A DNA stretch of 64,000 bases from Bacteroidota bacterium (GTDB lineage Bacteria > Bacteroidota > Bacteroidia > Chitinophagales > Saprospiraceae). Numbering within the stretch: position 1 is the stretch's first letter; each line of letters begins with the position of its first letter. Of the stretch, positions 1-8,128 are shown one piece after another. Both the position numbers and the translations under genes were made by a program. The stretch spans positions 62,001-126,000 of the forward strand of contig JANSWP010000010.1 of the NCBI GenBank assembly GCA_024743405.1, read 5' to 3'. The notes beneath the pieces were generated by a model that ran no database searches, had not been told where the DNA came from, and worked only from the letters and a program-made list of their open reading frames with translations.

Positions 1-548
1 TCATGTGATACTATTAGTTATTTTATCACAGCAAGAAAGTTAAAGTTTAAAATTTTCAAATTTTTCATTTGAAAAAAGAAAAATATAATCTATTTGAAAA
101 TCAAGCGATTGCATAATATAGCTCTAACTAATGTGAAAGAATTTTATTTTTTAATGGACTGTAATTCAGTTTGTTATAAATAAATTCGCAAAAAAATGAA
201 ACGATTTTTCAATAGGAGAATATCAATCATAGATTTGCTTAAGCAAATTAAACTACCTACTTTAGCGCTTAATTAGAGGCACTTCTTTTAATTGAAAAAA
301 ATAGAAGCTTATTACAGTCACAAACATACTATGTTAGAAAATGATCTTCTTCTTGATCACGATTCTAACCTGAATTAGAGAAATTTATAGCTACATTTTT
401 TAATTGTGTTATTCCCTTGAACTTTGCTACCGTTCCGTAAACGGTTTCCAACAAAAAGCGAAATTATTTGTCCTTAAACATATTAAGGATTAAATTTATG
501 AGATAAAAATTAATTTTTAGTAAATAGTATCAGTAAGTTAGATAGAAT

Positions 549-582
549 CCTATTACAAAAAGTTGTAGTAGGGTTTTTTTTT
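549..582 (+). terminator. Rho-independent terminator-like hairpin
   Basis: A 10-bp stem (CCTATTACAA at 549-558, TTGTAGTAGG at 563-572, one T-G wobble) has a 4-nt loop and is followed by a run of nine T residues at 574-582. That is the form of an intrinsic terminator reading rightward. The RNA it would end is not identified. Confidence 0.6.
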
Positions 583-718
583 GTCCAAAAACGAAATAAA
601 ATTTACTCCTTTTTTGATTTGCTCTTCTTTTTCTTTCCGAATCACTTTAGAAAAAAAAATATAAAAAATTGCTCTTCATTCAAGCCTTAACATCAGCATA
701 AAATGTTTTCAATGTTTC

Positions 719-726
719 TATATTTG
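719..726 (+). promoter_or_regulatory. Candidate lpdA promoter -7 box
   Basis: TATATTTG followed by CG matches the Bacteroidota -7 consensus TAnnTTTG. It lies about 115 nt upstream of the lpdA start. No exact TTTG -33 box is visible at the usual distance, so the call rests on the -7 box and position. Confidence 0.4.
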
Positions 727-841
727 CGACTGCTTTAAAAAGCTTGATTTTAAATATTCTCTTAGATAGGTTTGAACTTATTCCATCTATCAGAGTTTTC
801 TTTCAAATTTTTTTTAAATCAATTAACTAAATAATATTGAA

Positions 842-2239
842 ATGAATTACGATTTAATAGTAATTGGTAGTGGACCTGGGGGGTATGTAGCTGCCATTCG
901 TGCTTCGCAATTAGGAATGAATGTAGCGGTAATTGAGCGAGAGTCACTTGGAGGTATTTGTCTCAATTGGGGATGTATTCCTACAAAGGCCCTATTGAAA
1001 AGCGCTCAAGTATTTGAGTATATCCAGCATGCAGAAGATTACGGTATCAAAGTTGAAAATGCTAGTGCTGATTTTGATAGAATGATCAAGCGAAGTAGAG
1101 GCGTGGCGGATGGAATGAGTAAAGGGATAAATTTCTTGTTTAAGAAAAATAAGATAACCACTATTTTAGGACATGGTACTTTAAAACGAGGTAAAAAAGT
1201 TGAAGTAACTGACGCGGATGGTAAAAAAACTGAATATTCAGCTAATCATATCATTGTTGCTACTGGAGCTCGAGCGAAAGAGTTACCAAATCTAAAAATT
1301 GACAATAAGAATATTATTGGTTATCGAGACGCTATGAGTTTGCCTAAGCAACCTAAAAAAATGGTTGTTGTTGGAGCAGGAGCCATTGGTGTCGAATTTG
1401 CTTATTTTTATAATGCTATTGGAACTGAAGTTACCGTGGTTGAATTTTTGGAACAAGGATTAGTTCCACGAGAAGATAAGGATATTTCTAGAGAGTTGGC
1501 TCGATCATTTAAAAAAGCAGGAATTAAAGTTTTAGCTAATACCTCTGTTGAGACTGTAGATACAAAAGGTAGAGGGTGTACGGTAAAGGTAAAAAGCCGA
1601 AAAGACGGAAAGGAAGAAGAAATCAAATGTGATGTGGTACTTTCTGCTGCAGGTGTGAGTCCAAATACAGAAAACATTGGTTTGGAAACTTTGGGAATTA
1701 AGACGGAAAGAGGTCTTATTTTGGTAGATGAATATTACAAAACGAATGTACCTGGTATTTATGCAATCGGAGATGTAGTACCTGGAGCTGCACTTGCGCA
1801 TGTGGCAAGTGCAGAAGGCATACTTTGTGTGGAAAAGATTGCGGGACATAATGTAGAGCCTATAGATTATAATAATATTCCATCTTGTACTTATTGTTCT
1901 CCAGAAGTTGCTTCAGTTGGTTACACAGAAGCCGCCGCCAAAGAAGCTGGTTATGAGGTGAAAGTTGGGAAGTTTCCTTTTTCTGCGTCTGGAAAAGCCA
2001 AAGCTTCAGGGAGTTCAAATGGATTTGTAAAAGTAGTTTTTGATGCTAAATATGGAGAGTTTCTTGGAGCGCATATGATAGGTGCGAATGTGACGGAGAT
2101 GATTGCTGAAATCGTTGCGGTTAGAAAACTAGAAACTACTGGGCATGAAATAATAAAGACCATTCATCCGCATCCTACTATGAGCGAAGCTATAATGGAA
2201 GCTGCTGCTGCTGCTTATGATGAGGTGATACACTTATGA
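842..2239 (+). CDS. lpdA: Dihydrolipoyl dehydrogenase (E3)
   Basis: This is the flavoprotein E3 subunit that reoxidises dihydrolipoamide with NAD+ in 2-oxoacid dehydrogenase complexes and the glycine cleavage system; it acts in the cytoplasm. The 465-residue length is normal for the family. The N-terminal FAD fold has GSGPGGYVAA at about 9-18, and the redox-active disulfide is C40/C45 in GGICLNWGCIPTK. A second dinucleotide fold (GAGAIGVEFA) sits near 177. The C-terminal dimerisation domain carries the catalytic pair H444 (HPHPT) and E449. The gene stands alone, with a promoter-like box upstream and a strong terminator at 2329-2357, so it is probably monocistronic. No E1 or E2 gene is nearby, which fits an E3 shared between complexes. 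Confidence 0.96.
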   Translation: MNYDLIVIGSGPGGYVAAIRASQLGMNVAVIERESLGGICLNWGCIPTKALLKSAQVFEYIQHAEDYGIKVENASADFDRMIKRSRGVADGMSKGINFLFKKNKITTILGHGTLKRGKKVEVTDADGKKTEYSANHIIVATGARAKELPNLKIDNKNIIGYRDAMSLPKQPKKMVVVGAGAIGVEFAYFYNAIGTEVTVVEFLEQGLVPREDKDISRELARSFKKAGIKVLANTSVETVDTKGRGCTVKVKSRKDGKEEEIKCDVVLSAAGVSPNTENIGLETLGIKTERGLILVDEYYKTNVPGIYAIGDVVPGAALAHVASAEGILCVEKIAGHNVEPIDYNNIPSCTYCSPEVASVGYTEAAAKEAGYEVKVGKFPFSASGKAKASGSSNGFVKVVFDAKYGEFLGAHMIGANVTEMIAEIVAVRKLETTGHEIIKTIHPHPTMSEAIMEAAAAAYDEVIHL

Positions 2240-2328
2240 TCTTTTAAAAAGTTAAATCCCTGATTCTCTAGTCTTTACTAAATTCTTAAAGGGATTTATG
2301 TTTGAATAAAACAAATAAACACAATTTT

Positions 2329-2357
2329 GCATGGTAGGTTTTCTACCATGCTTTTTT
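2329..2357 (+). terminator. lpdA terminator
   Basis: A perfect 9-bp stem (GCATGGTAG / CTACCATGC) with a 5-nt loop is followed by TTTTTT, about 90 bp after the lpdA stop codon. Confidence 0.8.
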
Positions 2358-2365
2358 GTTTTAAG

Positions 2366-2405
2366 TCCTGAGCCAAAATTTTAGGCAAATAATTTTGGCT
2401 CAGGA
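2366..2405 (-). terminator. Inverted repeat, probable terminator of the leftward gene
   Basis: A perfect 15-bp inverted repeat (2366-2380 with 2391-2405, arm TCCTGAGCCAAAATT) with a 10-nt loop lies just past the stop codon of the convergent gene ending at 2431. The T tract is weak on both sides, so termination is inferred from position and stem strength. Confidence 0.5.
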
Positions 2406-2430
2406 TTTAGCCTATGTCAATTGGAGCTAA

Positions 2431-4977
2431 TTATCTCCGAGCTTTGGTATACTCTTCACCAATTTTTTCAACAATATAAGCTTCATTATAACCTTTCGTT
2501 TTAACCTTTCTTAATGCTCTTTTGGCCATATCGAAGCTGTCATATCCTGTTAAAAGAATGATAGTATAAGGGCCACTCTGATAGCTATCAATGATTCCGA
2601 TAGAAACAAATTTATCACGATCCCTTTCAAAAGATTGAGGATTTCGAAAAGCTCCTAGCCGAACACCATATCTTGATGACTTATCAACCGTTGAAGTCGA
2701 AGAAGGAGGTGAATAGCCTTCCGTGACTGATGTTTCCGTATTATTATCCGGTTCTGATATTGTGATTTCTGGATTGTAGCCGAAAATATAATCAGCGTAC
2801 CCCATTGTTGTTTGCATTACTATAAATGCTCCATTATAGCCATCTCGCCTCAATTTGACTTGGGCCATTTTAGCTTCATCTCTTGTTTCAAAAATACCAA
2901 CTCTAATTTTTGATTTACCACCTTCTCTGTAAACAAAAACATTTCCTGTCGCTCCAACTTTATTTTCGATTTCGCCGAGGTACACATTACTGGAAGACAA
3001 CGCTGCAATTTGAACGGCGTAACCATTCCTAAAAGCGGGCTCCTTATTTACAGCTGAATTACCGTTATTTGGTTCTACCACTTCTGGATTTCTTGAATCT
3101 TTATTTGGATTTTCAGTATAGGTTGGTTCATTAATATTTGTACTTGACGGGGGCAAATAAATAGTTTCAATAAATTTTGAAGGATTTGAGCCTCCTGTTC
3201 TGACAGTCCTATTAATATCTTTAAAGCCAACTTTTGAATATCTTACTATATAATTTCCTCCAGGTTTTAAAGCCAATGAATACTTTCCACTTCTATCTGT
3301 TACTGCTTCAATCCGTTGATTAGTTGCCGTATTAGTGGCTCTTACGCTAACATCTTCTATTGTTGTTCTAGTCGAGCCATGAATGACTTGCCCTGTATAA
3401 AAATCACCTTCTTCGGTAAGGAATATTTCATAAGATTTGTTATACTCTAAGGAAGTATTGACAATGATTTGTCGAGAAATGTAACCTGTTTTTCTTAAGG
3501 TAGCATTACAAACTGATCCCTCTTCCAGGTTAAATTTGAATTGTCCATTAGAATCTGTTTTATTTTCAATGGATCCTCCACAATTAGATAAATCAATATT
3601 GACATCTGCAAGTGGTGTTTTATCGGTACTACTATAAATGTTTAACAAAATATTGCCACCTGGAATTCCATCAATATTACTCCCTTCTGTTAAAATATCT
3701 CCATCTGTATTGGTGACCCCTTCAAATTTATAAATGTCTTCAGAACCTTTGCCACCTAAACGATTCGATACAAAATATCCAACGCCATAGTTTGGGTCAA
3801 AAACATATCCATAATCATCTCGAGAAGAATTAAAACCTGCTCCCAAATGTTGAACCTGATTCCAACCTCCAGTGGACATTTGCTTAGAACTAAAAAGGTC
3901 TAAGCCACCAAAACCAAAATGCCAATCAGAAGCAAAAAATAAATTACGGCCATCAAAGAATGGAGTTAATTCATGTCCCTGTGTATTGATTATTGCACCT
4001 AAGTTTTCAGGAGCAGACCAGCTGTTCCCAACTTTGAAAGACACATAAATATCAAATCCACCAAAACCATCTGGGCGATCAGATGCAAAATAAAGAGCGT
4101 TTCCATCGGGAGAGAAATTGGCAAAACCAGTAGAATACCCAGAACCATTATACGGAAATGGAATCAAGTTCGAGAAATCCCCTTTTGCACTTACTTCTCC
4201 AATATGAAGGCTTAATTCAAAACCACTAGAAGGAATTTGGCGAGTACCATTTACATAATTATTTTTTGTAACAGCCACATATTTTCCATCTGGCGAATAG
4301 GCAATTGGAGCTTCATTAGCACTACTACCGATTTGTTTTTTTAATAACTCAGGTTTCCTAAGAAAACCATTATCGTCTCTATTGCTAAAGAATAATTGGT
4401 TATTAATGAAACCTCCAGATTTTGGTCCTCCACGATTTGATTTTGTAATATCTCTTCGTCCAGAAGAATAAACCACTTGTCCCGCTTTATAGATAGACGG
4501 TGCAAAATCAGAGGAGGAAGTATTTAGGAATTCATTTTTTACAGAAGAACGACCAGGAGCCTCCATTTTTGATTTTGCAAAATTACAGCTTTCAGCATAC
4601 TGATTTCCGGCAACAGGATATTTTTCAGCATATTTATAATACTGTCGTTTGGCTTCCTCATACTTCCCCAGAGCTTTTAAAACATGCCCATATTGTAGAT
4701 AATTAACAGGTTCTATATTGCGTAAATCCATCAATTGTGCATAATAACTTGCAGCTTCGTCCATTCTGTTTAGATGTCTATAGCAATCTGCTATTCGACC
4801 TATAGCTTGTACGTTTCGGGGCTGCCTATCTAAAACTTTTAAATAGGATTTTATAGCCAAATTGAAGGCAAATAATTCATATTGTTTATTTGCTTTTCTT
4901 AGACTTGATTGTCCGTAATTATTTGAAATTGAGATACTTAAAATAAGTAGTGTTAAAAAGAATTTTAAAATGCGCAT
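2431..4977 (-). CDS. TPR / PD40 / carboxypeptidase-regulatory / double-SPOR envelope protein (PorE-like)
   Basis: Start chosen at the ATG at 4977, which gives a clear signal peptide (MRILKFFLTLLILSIS...); a longer frame to 5088 lacks one. The 848-residue product shows TPR-type helices at about 25-130. Then come PD40 beta-propeller blades with SPDGK/SDRPDGFGGFDIY motifs, from about 200 to 420. Two carboxypeptidase-regulatory-like beta domains follow (about 435-610), and two SPOR-like domains end the protein (about 650-720 and 770-845). TPR-PD40-CRD order is known from PorE, an outer-membrane-linked T9SS component, which carries a C-terminal OmpA domain for peptidoglycan. Here SPOR repeats, which bind denuded glycan strands, replace OmpA. 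The OmpA version is present at 58456-60441. I infer a periplasmic/outer-membrane structural protein anchored to peptidoglycan; the exact role is unknown. Confidence 0.82.
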   Translation of the reverse strand: MRILKFFLTLLILSISISNNYGQSSLRKANKQYELFAFNLAIKSYLKVLDRQPRNVQAIGRIADCYRHLNRMDEAASYYAQLMDLRNIEPVNYLQYGHVLKALGKYEEAKRQYYKYAEKYPVAGNQYAESCNFAKSKMEAPGRSSVKNEFLNTSSSDFAPSIYKAGQVVYSSGRRDITKSNRGGPKSGGFINNQLFFSNRDDNGFLRKPELLKKQIGSSANEAPIAYSPDGKYVAVTKNNYVNGTRQIPSSGFELSLHIGEVSAKGDFSNLIPFPYNGSGYSTGFANFSPDGNALYFASDRPDGFGGFDIYVSFKVGNSWSAPENLGAIINTQGHELTPFFDGRNLFFASDWHFGFGGLDLFSSKQMSTGGWNQVQHLGAGFNSSRDDYGYVFDPNYGVGYFVSNRLGGKGSEDIYKFEGVTNTDGDILTEGSNIDGIPGGNILLNIYSSTDKTPLADVNIDLSNCGGSIENKTDSNGQFKFNLEEGSVCNATLRKTGYISRQIIVNTSLEYNKSYEIFLTEEGDFYTGQVIHGSTRTTIEDVSVRATNTATNQRIEAVTDRSGKYSLALKPGGNYIVRYSKVGFKDINRTVRTGGSNPSKFIETIYLPPSSTNINEPTYTENPNKDSRNPEVVEPNNGNSAVNKEPAFRNGYAVQIAALSSSNVYLGEIENKVGATGNVFVYREGGKSKIRVGIFETRDEAKMAQVKLRRDGYNGAFIVMQTTMGYADYIFGYNPEITISEPDNNTETSVTEGYSPPSSTSTVDKSSRYGVRLGAFRNPQSFERDRDKFVSIGIIDSYQSGPYTIILLTGYDSFDMAKRALRKVKTKGYNEAYIVEKIGEEYTKARR

Positions 4978-5387
4978 ACCAAATGGATTTTGGTTTAGGT
5001 TTAAAAGAATAAAGATCAAACTATTTTTTAGTCTAAAGCTTAGGCAATCTACAAAAGAATGGTAGAATAATATTTTTGGTTGAATCAATAGAAATGCAAA
5101 GTAGATCTTTATCTTTTCTCACAGTAGTAAATGTTTGGTGAAATTTGTAAGGTTTCGCTGTTGTATAGATTTCTAATCTATCGGTAAAAATAAAGCAAAA
5201 CCGTTAGAACCAAAGAAAACAAACTCATTTAAACATTTTTAATAGAAAAATTCAAAAAGGATCCGCTTAAATGTATCTTTTTTGAAGGGGTTGCATTATT
5301 TGTTTGAGGTCGATTTTTAAAGGAGAAATAAAATTCATTTTTCTTTTAAAACTTGTCTCTAATTTCAAACGATATTTCTAAACCTGA
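4978..5387. other. Divergent intergenic region
   Basis: This 410-bp region lies between two divergent genes. No gene was recognised. It contains a hairpin with an ATAGATT/AATCTAT inner stem (5165-5181) inside longer flanking arms GGTTTCGCT (5151-5159) and AGCAAAACC (5194-5202, one mismatch). The rest is AT-rich leader and promoter sequence with no repeated element that I can align. Confidence 0.4.
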
Positions 5388-6023
5388 ATGTCTGCAAATT
5401 TGCAAATAAATCGTACCCTTGCGAAAAATGAAACAAGAATGAATACGTATCGCAGGACGGTTTCGGAAATGGAAATGAATGTCGAATGGCAGGAGATTCA
5501 GGCTGCTCAGCGTGATCCTTCTCAGTTTAAACCGTTGTATGATCGATATTACGAACCGATTTTTCGATTTATACAAAAACGGACAGACAATCTAGAAGTT
5601 AGCGCTGATGTTTGTTCATTAGTCTTTCTGAAAGCTATGCAAAAATTGGATGGATACTCCTTTCAAGGGGTGCCTTTCTCAGCCTGGCTTTTCCGTATCG
5701 CTAGTAATGAAGTAGCTCAGTATTATAGATCAGCCAAAAAAAATAGAGTAGTTAGTATAGAATCTCACCCTTTATCAGATATGATTGAGGAAATAAATGG
5801 AGGAGATACTGAAATTATACGAAATGCACTTATTGAATCACTAGAAGAACTACGCCCTAAAGACTTGACAATTATTGAAATGCGCTTTTTTGAGCAACGT
5901 CCATTTAAGGAGGTAGCTGATATATTAGGCATTACGGAAAGTAATGCAAAAGTAAGAACGTACCGCGTATTAGAGCGATTGAAAAAGTTAATTATTAAAC
6001 GGATTCCCAATTCAGAATTCTAG
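5388..6023 (+). CDS. ECF-type RNA polymerase sigma factor
   Basis: Sigma-70 family protein of the extracytoplasmic-function class, 211 residues in the longest frame. Region 2 is recognisable around 45-115 (LYDRYYEPIFRFIQKR through FSAWLFRIASNEVAQYYR). Region 4 is at about 150-205, with the helix-turn-helix FKEVADILGITESNAKVRTY. ECF factors direct RNA polymerase to stress or envelope promoters and are usually held by a membrane partner; the next gene, 50 bp downstream, encodes a membrane protein that could do this. The start is uncertain: in-frame ATGs at 5439 and 5469 give more usual N-termini, and a promoter-like TACCCTTG box at 5414-5421 would lie inside the longest frame, favouring a later start. 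Confidence 0.92.
   Translation: MSANLQINRTLAKNETRMNTYRRTVSEMEMNVEWQEIQAAQRDPSQFKPLYDRYYEPIFRFIQKRTDNLEVSADVCSLVFLKAMQKLDGYSFQGVPFSAWLFRIASNEVAQYYRSAKKNRVVSIESHPLSDMIEEINGGDTEIIRNALIESLEELRPKDLTIIEMRFFEQRPFKEVADILGITESNAKVRTYRVLERLKKLIIKRIPNSEF
5414..5421 (+). promoter_or_regulatory. Candidate -7 box inside the annotated ECF frame
   Basis: TACCCTTG followed by CGAAAA is one mismatch from TAnnTTTG. A TCTG lies 19 nt upstream at the -33 position. If it is used, transcription starts near 5428 and translation must start at 5439 or 5469. Confidence 0.35.
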
Positions 6024-6073
6024 GTTGATAAAATCTAAAATTCTCAATTTTGAAGCCCTTTCGGTACTTAAAA

Positions 6074-7837
6074 ATGAAGAAAAACTACAATATAAATTTA
6101 AATCCGAAGCCATTGTCCTCGGAGGAAATATCAAAGTTTAAAGACTTTGATGCCCTCTTAGCACAATATAACACGGCAAAGCCACCCCAGCGGACGATAG
6201 GCAAAATATCTAGTAGGGTGATATATATATCAAGTCTAGCCGCCGCTGCAATGATTGCTTTACTGTTTTATTTTGTTTTTGATGAAAATTTTTCGGAAAA
6301 GCAAAGCCAATATTTTGCGAGTAGAAATTATGTTGATCCTCCAATGATGAATGTAAAACCTCAATTTGCTAGTTATAAGTTCAATGCAAATCAAGGAGGC
6401 GTTTACGAATATGAGAGTGGCTCTAAATTGAAAATTCCGGCCTCAGCATTTATAGACAATGACGGGAATCCAATTGAGGGAAATGTAGAAATCAAATACC
6501 GTGAATTTCATGATTATGTTGACTTTTTTCTTTCTGGAATCCCAATGACTTATGATTCTGCTGGCGTCTCTTATACGCTAGAATCTGCAGGGATGATGGA
6601 AGTTTATGCAGAAAAAGATGGCAAAAGAGTTAAGATGGCTCCAGGTAAAACGATTGCCGTTGAGTTGGTATCTAATGTTAATGTATCCCCTCAAATGAAT
6701 CGCCCTCCTAATTACAATATTTATCGGCTAGATGAAGATGGAAGAAAATGGATTTATGAAGATGTCGATAATATGCAATTAATGGAGGAAAAAACAGAGG
6801 TTGCTACTGACCTAAGTAAGGATGATCCACTATATCCTATAAAAATTTGGCAAAAGAGTAAATTGGATGCCCTTGATATTAAGCATACTACAGAATTAGC
6901 AAAGATTGAAGCTTCCATACCTATGGCAGAAGAACCGATTCAGCCTCAAAAAAATAATGGTTCAACAACTGTATTTAGTTTAGATATTTCGGATTTAGAT
7001 AAAGATATTTCTAAGGAATATGAAGAAGCTAAACAGGAGGTTGAGTCTATGAATGCAGCTTTTAAAAGTATGCTTTGGCAGAAAAGTCCACAATCGAAAA
7101 TTGCTTTGGAAAAGATTACTTCACCTGAGGATGGATCTTGGGATGGCATGCGACTTCGAAAAGTAAATAATCGAGATTTTGAGTTGACTCTAATAGAGGG
7201 CAATGAAGCAATTAAAATTCTTATCAATCCTGTTTTATCAGGAAATGATTACGATTTGGCAATGGAAAATTATGACCAAGAGTTGAATGAATATATGGGG
7301 GCAATGGAGAATAGAAAAGAACTTTTAAAAGAACAAATCGCTGCACTAAACACTGAAATTGAAAAGCAAAAACAAGCCATTGAAGCGGAATATCAAGATC
7401 GATTAAAAGCCTTTCAACAAAAAGGTCAAGATTATGCAGTAACGGATCAATTAATCACTCGTAAAGTAATTAATCGATTTGAGGCAACTAGCTTTGGAAT
7501 TTGGAATTGTGATCGTCCTTTGCCACCTTATATGGTCAAATTGAAAGCAAAATTTGTTGATCAAAATGGAAAGAATTATGATTCGCATACAGCCTATTTA
7601 GTAGACAAAAGTCGAAATACAGTTACTAAATTTTTAGCCACTGATGGAACAGAATTACGTTTCAATATGAATTCCGAAAATCTTTTGTGGGTAATCAATG
7701 GCAATAAATTAGCGGTTTTTAGACCTGAAGCATTCAAGCGATTAAATCAGCCTAAAGGCAGCCATATTTTCGAATTAGATTTGGTAGATACAGAAGTAAA
7801 TTCAGAGGAAGAGGCTAGAAAAATCCTCTATTTTTAA
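6074..7837 (+). CDS. Single-pass membrane protein, probable ECF sigma partner
   Basis: The first plausible ATG is at 6074 (587 residues); the frame opens earlier at a TTG codon at 6050. A short cytoplasmic N-terminus of about 45 residues is followed by one transmembrane segment (IYISSLAAAAMIALLFYFVF, about 50-69). A large outside part comes next. Its first domain (about 105-200) has the pattern 'KIPASAF...G.PIEGNVEIKYREF...AGMMEVYA..DGKRVKMAPGK', also seen in the lipoprotein at 14613-15626. A coiled-coil stretch rich in E, K and Q lies at about 410-460. The gene follows the ECF sigma gene by about 50 bp and ends in a terminator, so the two form an operon. I infer an anti-sigma or signal-sensing role. 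No zinc-binding anti-sigma motif is visible, and the family is unknown to me. Confidence 0.72.
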   Translation: MKKNYNINLNPKPLSSEEISKFKDFDALLAQYNTAKPPQRTIGKISSRVIYISSLAAAAMIALLFYFVFDENFSEKQSQYFASRNYVDPPMMNVKPQFASYKFNANQGGVYEYESGSKLKIPASAFIDNDGNPIEGNVEIKYREFHDYVDFFLSGIPMTYDSAGVSYTLESAGMMEVYAEKDGKRVKMAPGKTIAVELVSNVNVSPQMNRPPNYNIYRLDEDGRKWIYEDVDNMQLMEEKTEVATDLSKDDPLYPIKIWQKSKLDALDIKHTTELAKIEASIPMAEEPIQPQKNNGSTTVFSLDISDLDKDISKEYEEAKQEVESMNAAFKSMLWQKSPQSKIALEKITSPEDGSWDGMRLRKVNNRDFELTLIEGNEAIKILINPVLSGNDYDLAMENYDQELNEYMGAMENRKELLKEQIAALNTEIEKQKQAIEAEYQDRLKAFQQKGQDYAVTDQLITRKVINRFEATSFGIWNCDRPLPPYMVKLKAKFVDQNGKNYDSHTAYLVDKSRNTVTKFLATDGTELRFNMNSENLLWVINGNKLAVFRPEAFKRLNQPKGSHIFELDLVDTEVNSEEEARKILYF

Positions 7838-7863
7838 TTGAAAAGTTTTGATTGACAATAAAT

Positions 7864-7952
7864 ACTGTTACAAAGTCTGAATTAGTAACAGTCACATTAA
7901 CTAACCTTCAGTTTTAAAATCTTATCCCATGTCTTTTGGCATGGGATTTTTT
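7864..7952 (+). terminator. Operon terminator with preceding hairpin
   Basis: ATCCCATG (7924-7931) pairs with CATGGGAT (7940-7947), followed by a T run to 7952. This is a clear intrinsic terminator for the ECF operon. A second perfect 8-bp hairpin (ACTGTTAC 7864-7871, GTAACAGT 7885-7892) precedes it. Confidence 0.75.
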
Positions 7953-7968
7953 ATTCTTCTTCGTACAA

Positions 7969-8128
7969 GGGAGTAGGAAATAAATAACCTACCCATTTTA
8001 CTTGCTCTTTTGCCTTCATTTTTCGTTAAAAATACTCGCCATACCTTTGGGTATGTCTCTGTTTTTTGCCTCAACTGAAGAAAAATTAGCTGTGCAAAAT
8101 TTGGGTATCTTATTTATTCCCTACTCCC
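7969..8128 (-). repeat. Hairpin-tipped element E (GGGAGTAGG ends)
   Basis: About 160 bp with imperfect inverted ends: GGGAGTAGGAAATAAATAA on the left, and GGGAGTAGGGAATAAATAA read inward from the right (about 23 of 27 positions match in all). The core on the minus strand reads GAGGCAAAAAACAG, then GACATACC/GGTATGGC around a 4-nt loop (8038-8057), then GAGTATTTTTAACG. The same core occurs in the elements at 31294 and 37835 with different ends. The right end overlaps the last codons and stop of the fucosidase gene. Confidence 0.7.

Larger units (their letters stand above)
1..841. other. Non-coding region upstream of lpdA
   Basis: I see no convincing gene in this AT-rich stretch. It holds a hairpin at 333-369 (GTTAGAA with TTCTAAC outside, GATC with GATC inside), a small hairpin at 429-445 (ACCGTT/AACGGT), a rho-independent terminator-like structure at 549-582, and a promoter-like box at 719-726. 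The terminator points rightward although no gene is visible to its left, so it may end a short transcript or a gene lying left of the window. Confidence 0.5.
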
